Assembly: GCA_036674765.1 (NCBI GenBank) | Contig: JARVKI010000161.1 | Location: forward strand, 1-55,624 | Source of the DNA: Seiridium cupressi | Lineage: Eukaryota > Ascomycota > Sordariomycetes > Amphisphaeriales > Sporocadaceae | DNA length: 55,624 nt | Direction of reading: 5' to 3' | Shown here: positions 10,986 through 23,869 of the stretch, piece by piece | Numbering within the stretch: position 1 is the stretch's first letter | How the letters are laid out: each line of letters opens with the position of its first letter | Made by a program: the position numbers and the translations under genes | Notes under the pieces: model-generated | What the model was told of the DNA's origin: nothing | Database searches by the model: none | The model's input: the letters and a program-made list of their open reading frames with translations, nothing else

Positions 10986-12736
10986 ATGGATTCTCGTTTC
11001 AGTTTCAGCGTCAAGCTGCACCTTCTGGTTGCCGCCCTCCCGGTGGGAGCGATCGATTCACATGCTGACGACGGTCTCGTACCAATCCGTATTCGCCCAG
11101 GAATCAATATTGATGGATTTACCCAAGCTCAGTTACAGATCCACGATGAGCTAGAACCTGCTGGCATATTAGTCGTCGCTGACCCCGGACACGGGCATAG
11201 CAATAGCAAATGGTTAATCAGTCACGATGAGACTCTGGAATCGGATAATGAACTGGATAAGAACTACTCATGGATCGGTATCCAAATAACGAGCCCTGTG
11301 TTTGTGGCTCAGGGGGAAGATTGGGATGGAGTTGACATCTTGGTCCGATTAATCAAAGACCGCTTTCGAGTTGTTGCCACACCGGCGTGTACATACGAAG
11401 TTCGCGTAGGCATGGGCGAGCATCTACACTATCCGTTCCCCGACCATGTAGTCGAGCAAATGGCACAGTTCCTATGGACCGCTGAGCCGACGCTCTCACG
11501 GCTCCACGATCCGAGGCGGCAGGCCGCCAGGCAGAAGCATGCGTTGAGAAAGGGATCTAGGATGGCAAATGGCTGGACGGACGAACACGCGGACTTTTGA
11601 TTCCGGCATGACTGTTGGCTAACAGAGAAGACGCCGGAATGGAGGAGGATAGAGAAATGTACGCCAGGCGGCGTGATGTCAATGTTCCCCCGACAGCCTT
11701 TGATGTAGGTAGTTTGGCCCAAGCGACCAAATTGGATCACGGGGATGGTGGGTATAACACCAAATGCGTCGACAGCCCTCCCGAGGAATATGATGAGGTC
11801 GAGGATGATATGAGCGTCCCGATGACTCAAGCAACGATCGCAGCTTGGATCAATTGAGTAGAAACTCCTGAACTAAGCACAGCCACCGCCGGGAGAAGAG
11901 TGCTCCAAGAGAATGACAAGCTAACCAGATCTACGACCGCACCACAAGACCCAGACCAATCACTTGAGAATGCGTCACACAACACCAGTAAGGGGATCGC
12001 TAAACGGCCGCAGTTTGGAAAAGGCCGCCTCAACCTAGGTGAGTTATAGACCTCTGCATCCAGCAGCTCCCATAATGATGATCTTTCAGACCCTCTGGCA
12101 AGGGGCACACCACAAAGTGAATTCGCCAGCCAGTCGTTAAGCATCGTGGTCGCCGCGGCGTCTGATGAGAGCGCACAGTTGGAGGACTCTACCCCATGGG
12201 ACCCGATGGACATAACGTCGGAGGCTCCTGCTCTTGAACAACGTCGGATCTCGACCATGGCAGCTCTCTGCAATATCGCCGCGAACCCATGGCCTGTCTG
12301 CCGGGGAAACCTCCTCGACCCTCATAGTCAAGGCTTCGGCACGCTGAATTACGACTTTGGGAATAATGATTGGGTGACCTGGAAGGGACGATATATCACT
12401 GGTTCGCATAAGCAGGGGCTATCCATCCGGATATGGACTGGAGTATTGGCTTTTTACAGGCAGGGGGAAGCCTCGACTCGAAAAGGCTAAAGCAGTGGAC
12501 TACTGCCTGTATTGGGATTGTAGTATGGTGCTATGATATTTGTCAGTCAGAGTTACAAGGAGGTATTGCAGGAATTGCGGATGCAAGAGGAAGTCGATTC
12601 AGAACTTTCAAGTGGCGGAGCCGTTGGGGAAGTATGGACTCGAGGATTTACTCTGGGATATTGGCCTGGGAGGGCTTGGCACGTTGGTTGGAAAGCAAGA
12701 CGACTGTTTGGGCAAGGTTTGAGACGACCATAGTTT
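10986..12736 (+). pseudogene. Decayed amidoligase-like gene
   Basis: The translation follows the fungal amidoligase-like family (Amidoligase_2, relatives of ATP-grasp and glutamine-synthetase-like ligases). It has a start-like FSFSVKLHLLVAAL, then WIGIQITSPVF, ACTYEVRVGMG, and FLWTAEPTLSRLHDPRR. A good intron lies at 12032-12082 (GTGAGT to TTTCAG). The C-terminal part is split over three frames: a family-like AGGSLDSKRLKQWTTACIG near 12455-12550, YKEVLQELRMQEEVD near 12555-12600 and GKYGLEDLLWDIGLGGL near 12630-12690. There are also stops at 11598 and 11855. Family-conserved acidic and His positions are replaced: GVE(L/I)E became SVKLH, GVE became GIQ and HVHVG became EVRVG. Two or more frameshifts plus loss of these residues argue for a pseudogene. 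Individual frameshifts could be sequencing errors, but the residue losses could not. Confidence 0.65.
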
Positions 12737-13292
12737 AAGGAACACTACCTCTGTGGAATTAATAAGTTTTCCCCCCGGCTTATTCGCGAGAAGTCTCATG
12801 CCTAAGTGAGCAGTGCCCCACCGATATACGCGACCAGTGTTTTGCATGTCAGCCAATAGCTTCAAGTTATCGATATCACGAGAAAAGGACGGACTAGAAG
12901 GCATTCAACCTCTTGATACAAGCTCTATTATTCTGGGTGCCATGACCTGAAGATGCTGCCGCGCGAGTTATCCACTGTCTTCCTCTCCGACCAGAGTCGA
13001 GACCTGTGCCAAGAAAGATGTAAATCAATGCCAAACACCATGCTCGTTTCCACCTCCTCTCGTATGCCAAATCATCAAACCTGTTATCGTCTCCTCGTGC
13101 ATTAGGGTGTACCTCTCATACTACATAGTCTTCTCGATCCCAGGAGTAACGGGTGCGACCAGAGCAGGTACAAGTAAAATAGCGAATCACCCGTGCAACC
13201 CTGTTGCACACTTGGGCATGGACTCTTGGTCGTTCATGCGGGTGAGCTCTCCGAGCGTCTCTTGTTGTGCCACGTCAAGCCTCTACCATGTC
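12737..13292. other. Intergenic, nothing supported
   Basis: This is about 550 bp between the convergent amidoligase-like remnant and the DUF7707 gene. It contains only 3' flanking sequence and short chance frames. Confidence 0.55.
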
Positions 13293-14076
13293 CTACAAAG
13301 CATAAGCAAGTAGGCCAACAGCGACGGCAACGGCGCCATTTCCAAGGTGTTGGACGCCGGTGGGCATCGCGCCAGCCTTCGAAGACGAAGAAGTGGCGGT
13401 ACCACTGCTAGAAGCGGCGGTGGCGGTTCCGGTTGCGGTGCCAGAAGAGCTGGCAGCAGACGTGGTGGAAGAAGAAGAAGAGGAATCGGAGGCGAGCTTA
13501 GTGCCGCACTGGTCCTTGATGGTGGTCGTGCAGTTTGCCTGGCCAGTTTGGCTGCCGACGTTCGCAGAAATGCAGTTATCGAAGGCTTGGGTGCAGATGT
13601 ACTAAATAGAATAGCGTCAGCGGCATTTCCGGGTGGGTGGAGATCTGGCATATATGGGTCGAAGCTGGGAACTTACGAATGGAAGCGAGTCTTGATATTC
13701 ATTCATGTCGGGAGAAGAACCGCTGGAACAAGTGCAAGTGTAATCGAGCGTTGCCTGGGGGATGTCAGTGAGATGGAACATCCAAGCACGAAGATATTAT
13801 TGGGCTCACCGGGTCGCAATCGTTGGCCGTGTAGTCGCAGATCTGGCCGCAGACGTTGATCTCGGAAGTGCACCAAGCAGCTATAAAAGTTCGGTGTCAA
13901 TATTGTGTTCTGATCTCGGACATATGCAGATACAGTGATGAATGCGAAACAGGGAGAAACGTACCTCTCTGGCTGAGAGTCACCGAGTTGGGGTCGATGG
14001 AGAAAGTCGAGTTACCGGCGGCGGAGACAACAGTCAAGGCCGACAGAGCGACGGCAACAACCTTGTGGGAGAACAT
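13293..14076 (-). CDS. DUF7707-type GPI-anchored, Ser-rich cell-surface protein
   Basis: Four exons on the minus strand (14076-13965, 13880-13810, 13754-13677, 13601-13293) give 189 residues. There is a clear signal peptide (MFSHKVVAVALSALTVVSAA). A Cys-rich domain follows at about 20-125, with AAWCTSEINVCGQICDY, CTCSSG, YICTQAFDNCI, and CTTTIKDQCG. Then comes a Ser/Thr/Ala linker and a C-terminal hydrophobic tail (GAVAVAVGLLAYAL) typical of a GPI signal. This architecture matches a family of fungal surface proteins of unknown function. The three introns (55-84 nt) all have GT-AG ends and restore frame exactly. The protein should pass through the secretory pathway and end up on the plasma membrane or cell wall. 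Longer frames on the opposite strand are shadows of the serine-rich segment. Confidence 0.88.
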
Positions 14077-17000
14077 TTCGGATGATGGCCTCGGGCGAAG
14101 TTATGCGGGAGTTTGTTGGAATTGATGCAAAAAGATGCTGTCGAATGCCAAGAGCGGACTGGAATTTCGCGCGGTGGTGAAATTGCAGAGTGACGATGCT
14201 CGTTTGTTGTTGTTGGCGGGAGAGATACGGATGTGTATTGTACCTCGGAGTGCTCGGGGGGACCCACAAGACAACTATGACCAAGAGTGACTGACTGACC
14301 GGAGTCTTCTCGCAAACAGAGGCAGAAGCTGGGACGGAATCAGAAGGCGAGAGGGAGGGAGGGAACAGGTGCGGTTTTGAAGCACGGGCAGGTGCGAGGT
14401 CAATCAAACAGAAATCTCCCGCAGGCCACAACAGCCAGGCCGGAGCATGGGGAAATGGCGAATGCAGCAGGCGCGCGCCGACGACGAGAGCTCTCACGAT
14501 CAGTCGTCCGACCAGGATGCGACGCAGGCCGACGCATCTCTGCTCATTCCCGCCCAGGCCACCCCTGCTAGTCCCTGAGAAAATATGAAAAAAAGTATGG
14601 AAAACTGCTATCTGGGCCTTGCTGGGCCCTGCTAGCCCGCGCTGGACCCATGCGCATGCACCTCCTGTCCGCTATCAGAGTTCAGCAGAAGTGGCTGGTG
14701 AGCTCCAAATCAGAAACACCAAGGCAGCACCAGGGCAGGCCGAGTTGCTGGGGGAGGTCGGTAGGTGCCATTGGCCAATGAGACGACAGTGTTTGGGACG
14801 CTGCAGTTGCCCAAACTTTCGCTAGTCTGTCTTTAGCTTCCCAGACAGCTGTGGCGCGTCCGTGGATAAGACATCTGCTTGCCCTGCAAGTACCCCAAAG
14901 CAGCGCCGGGCCCCCCATTGGCAGGGACTACTAAGTACGCGGCTCACCTGGGTGTCCTCTTTTGCGGCGCCAATCGCCCCTAGTTTCTCTCAATAGCGCT
15001 GGCGACAGGAAGCTCGAGACACGTTCCGAACAGCGCATACATATCAACGACATCATTCACCTGGAATCACCTCGCAACGATCGCTAGCTCTGGAATCGCG
15101 CCCAAGAGCTTGCCCGTTTACGGAGACAACACATGCAGCAGAAGTGGGTGACGGCCGTCTTTCGGGACTCGGAACAGTTCGACTCAGTTCACATGACTGC
15201 GGATACGATGGTGCGTTGGGGAACGTCGTTGGGTTGCTGCGTGTCGCCCCAGCCGCTGTACGTGTGCGACTGCCTGTGCCTGTGCTCGTGTCAGTCTCGC
15301 TAGCGACGCAATTCCCGTTGTCCATTCCCATGTGCCTACCACGATTGAAAGCGTCGCACAGAGAGTAAGTTGCGGTTCCAGCATCTTGGGACAGGCCCGG
15401 GCGAGATTGATCAAGCCTCTAAAAACTTCTCCCACCTGAGATGATATGAATTTGAACCTCAATTTCGGCCCAACGGTCCTATTTTGTTATCTCTTGGACT
15501 CACCAGCCACAGGTACCTGGGGGACCTGACAGGCCTCCCTCGAGCTCCAATCTCGTAGATCCGGCTTTAATGACCGAAAGCTTGGCATTTTCTTGCCGAG
15601 CGGGAGATTGATAGCGCTCCATCATTATTAAGCTGGTGCGACCTCATCTCATCAGGCTCTCACACTTATGAAACCACTGGTACCCATGTGTTTCTTTGCT
15701 CATCAATCCCGGTCGCTTATCATGACGACCTAAGGATTTGATTCCCAGTGTCGCGCAAGCTGAAGCTATTCTCTACGGATTATCTACGGATACCTTTATT
15801 ACCATATCCCTCCTCACTAAGACGAGTTTAACTGGCGCATCTGTCCACAAATGGAGATGGCTTTGACAGCGATTTGACAGCGAGTGGGACAGTCGTCGCA
15901 ATCTGATGGGTTCCCGACGCGACCGCGGCGATCTTTCTCACCGCACCTTGCAAACCTTTGCCATCAGCCATACATGTTGCTGAGGCTTGGCTCGTTTTGA
16001 CCAGACAACGTTGAAAAAGTACTTATAGGGGTAAAAGGGTTCAGTAATCCCAATTTTGCAACATCTGAATTGGATGACTGTATCGCTTCTACTAGTACGG
16101 AATCGCCGGCTGTGCGCAGCTGGCTGCTTCTTGTTCACCTTCCCAGTGGGTGCCGGTATTTAAGTCTCTGACGACAAATGCGCTCTCGACAGAACCACTC
16201 CCACTGCCTATGACACTAAACTGATGCGTGGAGTCAATGTATGGGTCATTTCTGGAAATTACCGGGATGATTGTTTGATAAGAAATCTTCAAAGGGCCGC
16301 TGAGGCTTTCACTGACCGACGCTCCTTGGGCAGGAACAACCTCTGAGCTCAGTCATATATCCCAACCACATGGGGGAAAGGCTTCACGTCGAATTAGACA
16401 CAAGCCCATGTCAAAGCCATTTCTAGCTAGCAATCTGTCTGAGCGTGCTTATCCACATACAATGCGCCTGGATCACCGGGACAACCCTTCGAGTTGGGTC
16501 CGAGCTCGATATTGGCTTTGGGAGAACTGAATTAGCGAAGATCGCAATCAGCGCCAGCAAAATAGGCGCGATGGTTGCGAAGTGCGGCAGCGAAACTACA
16601 GAGCGCTTCAGGTGGATCGATTGGTGGTGGTTAATCTCGTCACCAGTAGCAATGGTTATTGTCCCAGAGCGAAGTTTATTGATCAGCGAAGCCGCACAGT
16701 TGCCGTCTGATTGTACAGGTAGCGTCGACGTCTTTCCTCATCGCGCGCGCTTACACAGACAAACTAGGGTCGGCAGTATCTTCGGCAGTTTCTTTCCATC
16801 CTCACCTAAGAAGGCGGATCATGAAGTAGTGGTTGGCGTTACTTATATGAATATGACTGCGCGCACGGTAGTCTCAAGTTCCCGATTAAATGAACATGTG
16901 TTGAGCACTGCGTTTTCATCAGAAGTCTATGAGACCAAGAAATTGGCGTGGTTAAGTCCCACTCTCACCACCATTGTGTCAATGTGCCAAGACCAAGGTA

Positions 17001-17344
17001 AGTGATGTATTTTGTTTTGTAGAGCATCATGGTATACTTTTGTCCGTCTCATACTTGGCCACCCACCAAGCCTCCGGACCCCGAAGAGCTGGAAGTTCCT
17101 CCTTCAAACGACGGCATAGTTTCGCAATAATAACAACACAGAGCGACCTACTTAGAGTAGACAACTCTAGAACCCCGGCCTTTCTTCTGTGTTAGTCGCT
17201 GGCAGCGGCTATTGCTTCATCGTGGCACTCGATACGAAGGCTGTGTCTTCATCGTTGGACTTCGATCGAGCAGCCGACCCCATAAAACCTGCGGGAGAGG
17301 GGTTATTCACGAGATACTCACTCTCATGCTTGTCAGAGACTCCC
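14077..17344. other. Gene-poor region, left part
   Basis: No gene is supported. The first 500 bp is the promoter side of the DUF7707 gene. The longest frame is 186 codons at 16445-17005 (+); it ends beside a good-looking splice donor, but the nearest acceptor would leave a 25-nt intron, and I recognise no domain. A minus-strand frame of about 84 codons (16092-16345, ending in the stop at 16092) has even composition and could be a terminal exon of something unrecognised. The base composition is normal, so this is not a RIP-ed repeat. Confidence 0.45.
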
Positions 17345-17355
17345 GGGGGGGGGGG
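17345..17355. repeat. Poly-G tract (11 G)
   Basis: An uninterrupted run of eleven G follows TCCC. It sits inside the gene-poor region and belongs to no gene. Confidence 0.9.
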
Positions 17356-20300
17356 TTTATCCGATGTTCTCTTGACCGGGTAAGTTCTTGCTCGTTGCCT
17401 TATATAACCCAAAGAAGATGCGGCAGAATTACAGGTAAGGCACCACAGAGCGGCGGCGACATCTTACTCCCTTACTCAGACGACTAGAGACATTGTGCCT
17501 TCTCTAGGCTTGAATTGAAAGTGGCCAAACAAGGCTGCGCGAGACATGCCTTGAAACGAGATCCACGACCTCTGCGTATATGTCCACCTCGATCGCTTCC
17601 TTGCGACTACTGCTTGATCAATCCTTTCATATGGTCGCCGCGCGGTGCCGTATTCTTGTCTTTAAGGTTGCTTACATTGAGGCTCCCACACCTGCATTCT
17701 GCAGTGCGCCATAGACCATCGTCGTGCGACCCTAATGAGCCTCTCCCGCGTCAATACTCACGCTGATATAGTGAGCTCGGAGTTTTCGCTTTTCTCACAA
17801 CGCGAAATTTATTAACCAATACTCTAAACCCATGGATAGACGTCAAGTCTAAAGCGTATGTCCCGCTGAGGCAGCGAATTGGCATAGTGTAAATCAAGGG
17901 ATGGCTAATGGCCACACGAATAGGCAAAGTTTGGACAATCATGATCATAGTCTGCAGTTACCGTGGCTATGGAAAGATAAAGTAACGTCTACCACCTGAC
18001 AATTCTGGAGCAAATAATGCATCAATGATGGCCGGGGCATTTTCTAAGACAAAATTACCCTCCGCTATCACTGCTGATATGCAGTCGACCGCCGAAATCG
18101 AGGCACTACTTTCGGTAAGTACCCAATATACAACCAATTACGAGGCTTCAGTTTGGTGCGCCCCTTATTCCCAACAACATGCAACTACTCAGCGCTCTCG
18201 AGCCAGGCGTGGGATACATTTCGGTGCAATCTCGTCCATTTTTCGCCTACTTGTGATGCTGGCATATATTTAGACAAACTCTACACTGATCAGGACGTCC
18301 AACTTAGTTGACTGTTATGTTTCAGTTAAGCTAATGTCGTTCGGAAGTTGCGGCGATTGCGATTTGTCGTTACTGACCACTCGAGATTGGTGTGCTAATA
18401 ATGATTGACCAACTCTGAACCCCCATTTCCTCAGCAGGTCTAACTTGCCCTCATTGCGAGCACGTTCAAAAACATGCTGGGAGTTGGTCAGATGTCGTTG
18501 GTATTCTAGACATGGATGGACCGAGCTTTCTTATAGCAGTTGCTCCACATGCTCCGCTGGGCAACGGGCCGCTCAATACTTGCCGGTTAAGCAGTACCGA
18601 AGGAAGAAGCGGAGCCAGTTTACGGTCCAACAAGATTCAAACAACATGGATGTTCTTTGATCCCATTAGTATGGTACAGCAGTTTCGAGACGTACGTGAT
18701 GCAGATGAGAAGTGTGCGAGTCCTCAAGGTGCCATCGATCTCCTTTACTTTACGAAGTACTGGCATTCAAGCAGGTGATAGTGGTTCGAGAACCAGCGTT
18801 ATAGCCGCCATACGCGTTTGCCCATCGCCTCGAGTATTCCATGCAATATAATATTACCGAGGAACGGGCGAGGTAGAATGCACCAATTCTGGCGGAGTCT
18901 CGGAAAAATCTTCTGCGAGTCTGGGGAATCCCAAAACAGATTTGGCTGTCGGCTTCAAGCCGCCAAGCAATTTGATAACATTTGCGCTTCTAGGTGGGCC
19001 TCATCCTTGGTCAGCTGACATTTGCAATTAGATGTTCCCGTTACGGTAGTCCCGAAGCTTCCGGGTGTCAGAGACTGCCGATTAAAACATCAACTTGTGG
19101 TCATGCTGGTCTGAGAGGATACTCAACGCGTCACTCTTTAGAGACACCTGATAGTAGCGAAACTGTTGAAACCGACAGCCCTACGAAGGAGTCAGTTATC
19201 TGATTGCAAACTTTCTGCCACCACAGCCGCAGGTTGTCAAGTTCAAGGAGCTGACACTCCAGGATATTTTCAGCCCATCCAATTTGGTATGACATCAAGA
19301 ACTCTCACAAGGGGAGTTATGCTCCAATACTTGAGCTGCAAACGCCTCATTATCAGGCCGAATTTCTCGTGTGTCCTCCAACTGGGTTTGGACGAATGGA
19401 GGAACGCCAGCTTCGGCGTTCTTGGCGCGACCATAGCACACAAATCGGAGATAGAGTTGGAGATCGCTCGGAGCCGGGGAGTTCGCCCAACGCAACCCGT
19501 CCTTCATACTACAATTACAATCCGTCGTAGTATGTGACGATACCGTGACAAACCTCGTAGCGGTGCCTACAAGGGGTCCTCACCCTCCATTGTTATATGT
19601 TACACCGCCGCGCTTCCTGTGCCAACCCGACTTATTCCATAGACCTCGTATTGGGTCCCTATGCAGTTGTTTTCATCTTGGTGTTTACGGAGCGGTTAAT
19701 TGCGGGCGGAGTGCTCCCTAAAGGCGGATTAGGTCTTCTCGAAGGAGCCTAGAGTAAAGGCACGCTAACTTGTTATTCTTCTAGGTCAGCATTGCGAGTC
19801 GACACTATGGAGGTGCGAGAGCGAGAGTCTACCAATGCGGTGGTACGAGGAAACCGCTGGCCAATCACGGAGCTCAGCTGCGCCCCAGATTATACCCTGT
19901 CGTGGGGAGACTACTTTAGCCCATAATCCTTGCAGCCACTACGCTTTCGCAGTAACCTCTCAGTCAGTTGGTCCAACCTAGTCGGAAGCAAAAGGGATCC
20001 TCTGACTTATGAATACTACCCTGACTTGGAATAGGGGATAACTGACGGTCAAACGGATAGCTGACGATTAGAGGGATTGATGGGACTCATTCCGCCGCTC
20101 ACGAACCATCAGCCCAAAATGGGAGTCTCTCCCGCGGCCCATCGTCCGTAGCTCGTGTGGACTCTTCTTCTTTGTGGATCTCTTGGCAGCCGACACCGCG
20201 TGGCGTGCCTCAGACTGATAGGTTGGCCCACAACCATGTGCCGTTATATGGGTCTCTGGAAGACTTGTGTTCCCGGAAACATTCGACGGTTGATGAGAGG

Positions 20301-20503
20301 GCTCTAGGTCTCCCCTCTTTCACGGCCTCCCTGTTGGAGGAAATCCAGAAATCATGGGTCCCGGAGCTTTGAATGAAACTATAGCTCTGATGCTTACGAC
20401 ATTGGAATCTGGGAAGATGTCAAGCGGCCGAAAGAGTTTCCGTAACCAGAAATGGACCAAGGACGTGATTAAAGACGGCACGTTCGGCGCTCAAGTGGTT
20501 TGT
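17356..20503. other. Gene-poor region, right part
   Basis: About 3.1 kb holds many short frames and none with a recognisable domain. The frame from about 18437 to 18778 (+) reads for some 110 codons and begins with a CPHC motif, but I cannot extend it through splice sites. The final few hundred bases are the promoter side of the GH53 gene. Confidence 0.45.
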
Positions 20504-20524
20504 CGTTTTTCGTTTTTCGTTTTT
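20504..20524 (+). repeat. CGTTTTT x3 near the GH53 start
   Basis: Three perfect heptamer copies form a pyrimidine-rich patch about 50 bp upstream of the GH53 start codon. Pyrimidine-rich stretches close to the transcription start are common in fungal promoters, so this may be part of the core promoter or leader. Confidence 0.6.
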
Positions 20525-20562
20525 CCTAGCCAGTCTCTTGTTCCTAATCAGTCCTTGGTTGA

Positions 20563-21746
<1,184 letters not shown>

Positions 21747-22227
21747 GCAGACATAATTTGGGGTAATATTAGCTCTGTCTTGACTTCTTCTTTCTGATAA
21801 TGGGCTAATAGAGCCGTTTATCAATTATATTGAACTATCTCTGGCCAAGTAATCATCTTCGTCTGTATTGTGCCAAGCGCGTCCCCTTTCTTTGCATTTT
21901 CAAGTCCTCCTTGTTTTAAACTCCAGAGCGGCCCATCATGTCTCACCCAATAGATAAAGAAAAAGTACCGGCCTAGTCACTTGGCTATCTCGCTGGAATG
22001 CCGGCCGCCAGGCATTTTGCCGCTTGCGAGACAATGAACCCGTCAATTACGATGAGGTCGTCAGTGCACAAGCCGCCACCAAAGTGGTTTCCCCAGCATC
22101 AATGGGCGATTCCATCAGCGACGATGAAAACTTGCCTTGACGTCGTTCCTCACATCCCGACATTAGCCAAGCCAGCCCCGTGCATATCAGTTCGTAGTTG
22201 CGTGGTATAGCACCACGACAAGAAGCG
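21747..22227. other. Intergenic, possible missing first exon of the next gene
   Basis: This holds the GH53 3' region and the 5' region of the Cys-rich membrane protein. A possible acceptor (GGTATAG, ending at 22210) precedes the open frame, but I found no upstream segment that encodes a signal peptide. Confidence 0.45.
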
Positions 22228-23869
22228 ATGCCACGAGTGAGAGAGATCACGTCGGAGACGGGGACTTATAGTCCATCGAGGGGGCAGGTGACAACAGCGC
22301 CGCAGATCACGACCCCGGCTGTAGTCCCCGCGCAGCATCCCAATACGGACGACTTCGTCATGGGGACGGACACTTGTGGTTTTACCACGGGGAGAACCAG
22401 TAAGGGGACGCCGTCATTTTGATTTGCCGGGGCTGTCATCGTATGTGCCGTTGGTACTGACTTGTGGTTTAGTTACCTGCACCAACCCGTCCGACTATTG
22501 CATGAACTTGGGAGACTACCGCGGCTGTTGTGCTGGCTCGCCCGGTGGCTCGCTCGACCAGTGTAGTGCCACGATGTATACTACCTGTCAAGAAGGCTTC
22601 AATAACGCTTACAAAGCACATGTGCTATATTGGTAAGTGCTTTTGAACAAAAGCAGATCTTCCATCTCTGTCAACTCGTTGGTTGACTTGAGAGATAGTG
22701 CAGGCGCGGCGCCGCATTGTATGACCCATTACTACACCACCGACGCTAGTCCTGGGAGCACGTATACCAACGTCGCCTGTGGGACAACACAGGTTTTCGG
22801 ACAGCTATATCCTTTCCCGCCAGAGCTTATACCAACGGCTTCTGCTACACAAACAGACAATAGCACAAGCTCCACATTCGGCGCTGTTGGTGATGAGGAC
22901 ACAACTGCCAAACCCATGTCCATTGGGGCAATCGTTGGCGCTATCGTGGGCGCAATCATCCTAGTCATCCTACTTATCGTAGCCACAGTCCTCATCGCGA
23001 GGCGCAAGAGACTTCAGGCTCATCTCAATGCCTCTGCCGCCGCCGTGGCAGCCAGTAAAAACGTCTCTACAAACCCCGACGCACTTCCTGTGATGCCCGA
23101 AGCCGAACGCCGACGGCGCCTACGCCTGTCCACCATCCCCGAGGTGATGAGTCCGACCTCACCAGTAGCAAAGAGCGGCAGCGGCATGCAGCGCGGAAAA
23201 TCCACCCGGCGGTCCTACGGTCCCGAGTGGCCGCTAGGATCTGCGGATCCTCTGGAATCGCATCCGGTACCGCCACCGCCGCTGCCGCTGCCGTCCACGC
23301 AGTCGACGCCGATCCCGGAGCAGCGGCTGAGCGAGACTCGAACTATACCGACACTCAGCTTGCCTAATATACCCGCTGGGCGGCAACCAACCGCTATACC
23401 GCCACCGTTGAAGAGTCCAGGTAGCAGCAGTCTAAAAGTGTCGCCCACCGCACCGGACTCCGTGAGGGTCATGTCGAAAGGCCCGCGGCTGAGCTATCAT
23501 CCGATAAGCCCCATCTATGCGGCATTTAACGACGAAGTCGAGACCCGGATTGGCCATCTTGACGGAGCCGGGCCATCGAAGGAATCTCCTAGGGGCCATG
23601 AGGTAGACGAGGTATCGCCCATTGAGGATGACGGGCGCACGATAGACCATCGACTCAGCTTGATTTCGGCACCAGGTCTGCGGGGAGATCGGGGCGGCCC
23701 TTTCGATGAGATCGTCAGTCCCATTCATCCCCAAAACGATGAGGCAAGTGAGAAAGGGGACGAAGACCAGTTGATGCATGAGAGTGGAGACGTCAGTCCG
23801 ATCACTGTCAGCCCAGTCGAGAGCCGGATAAATAGTCTGGACGGGCGAGACACGTCTCACGGCGTATAA
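22228..23869 (+). CDS. Single-pass membrane protein with Cys-rich ectodomain and SPI-motif cytoplasmic tail
   Basis: Three exons (22228-22399, 22473-22632, 22699-23869) give 500 residues in frame. The Cys-rich ectodomain covers about 48-140 (DTCGFTTGRTITCTNPSDYC, RGCCAGSPGG, MYTTCQEGFNNAY, PHCMTHYYTT). A Ser/Thr linker precedes one membrane segment at about 185-210 (IGAIVGAIVGAIILVILLIV) and a basic stop-transfer ARRKR. The cytoplasmic tail of about 285 residues is Pro/Ser-rich and carries four SPI motifs. The layout resembles fungal wall-stress sensor-like proteins, but no WSC domain is visible. The start is uncertain because no signal peptide is present at the chosen ATG. The second acceptor has a competing AG five bases downstream; the upstream AG at 22698 keeps frame and a Cys. 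No specific function is assigned. Confidence 0.75.

Noticed and set aside
13347..13859. 170-codon plus-strand Gly/Arg-rich frame over the DUF7707 gene
   Set aside because: It is the complement of the Ser/Thr-rich coding segment of the minus-strand gene, which has a signal peptide, consistent introns and a GPI tail.
16445..17005. 186-codon plus-strand frame in the gene-poor region
   Set aside because: It ends next to a donor-like GTAAGT, but the only nearby acceptor would leave a 25-nt intron, and the translation shows no domain that I recognise.
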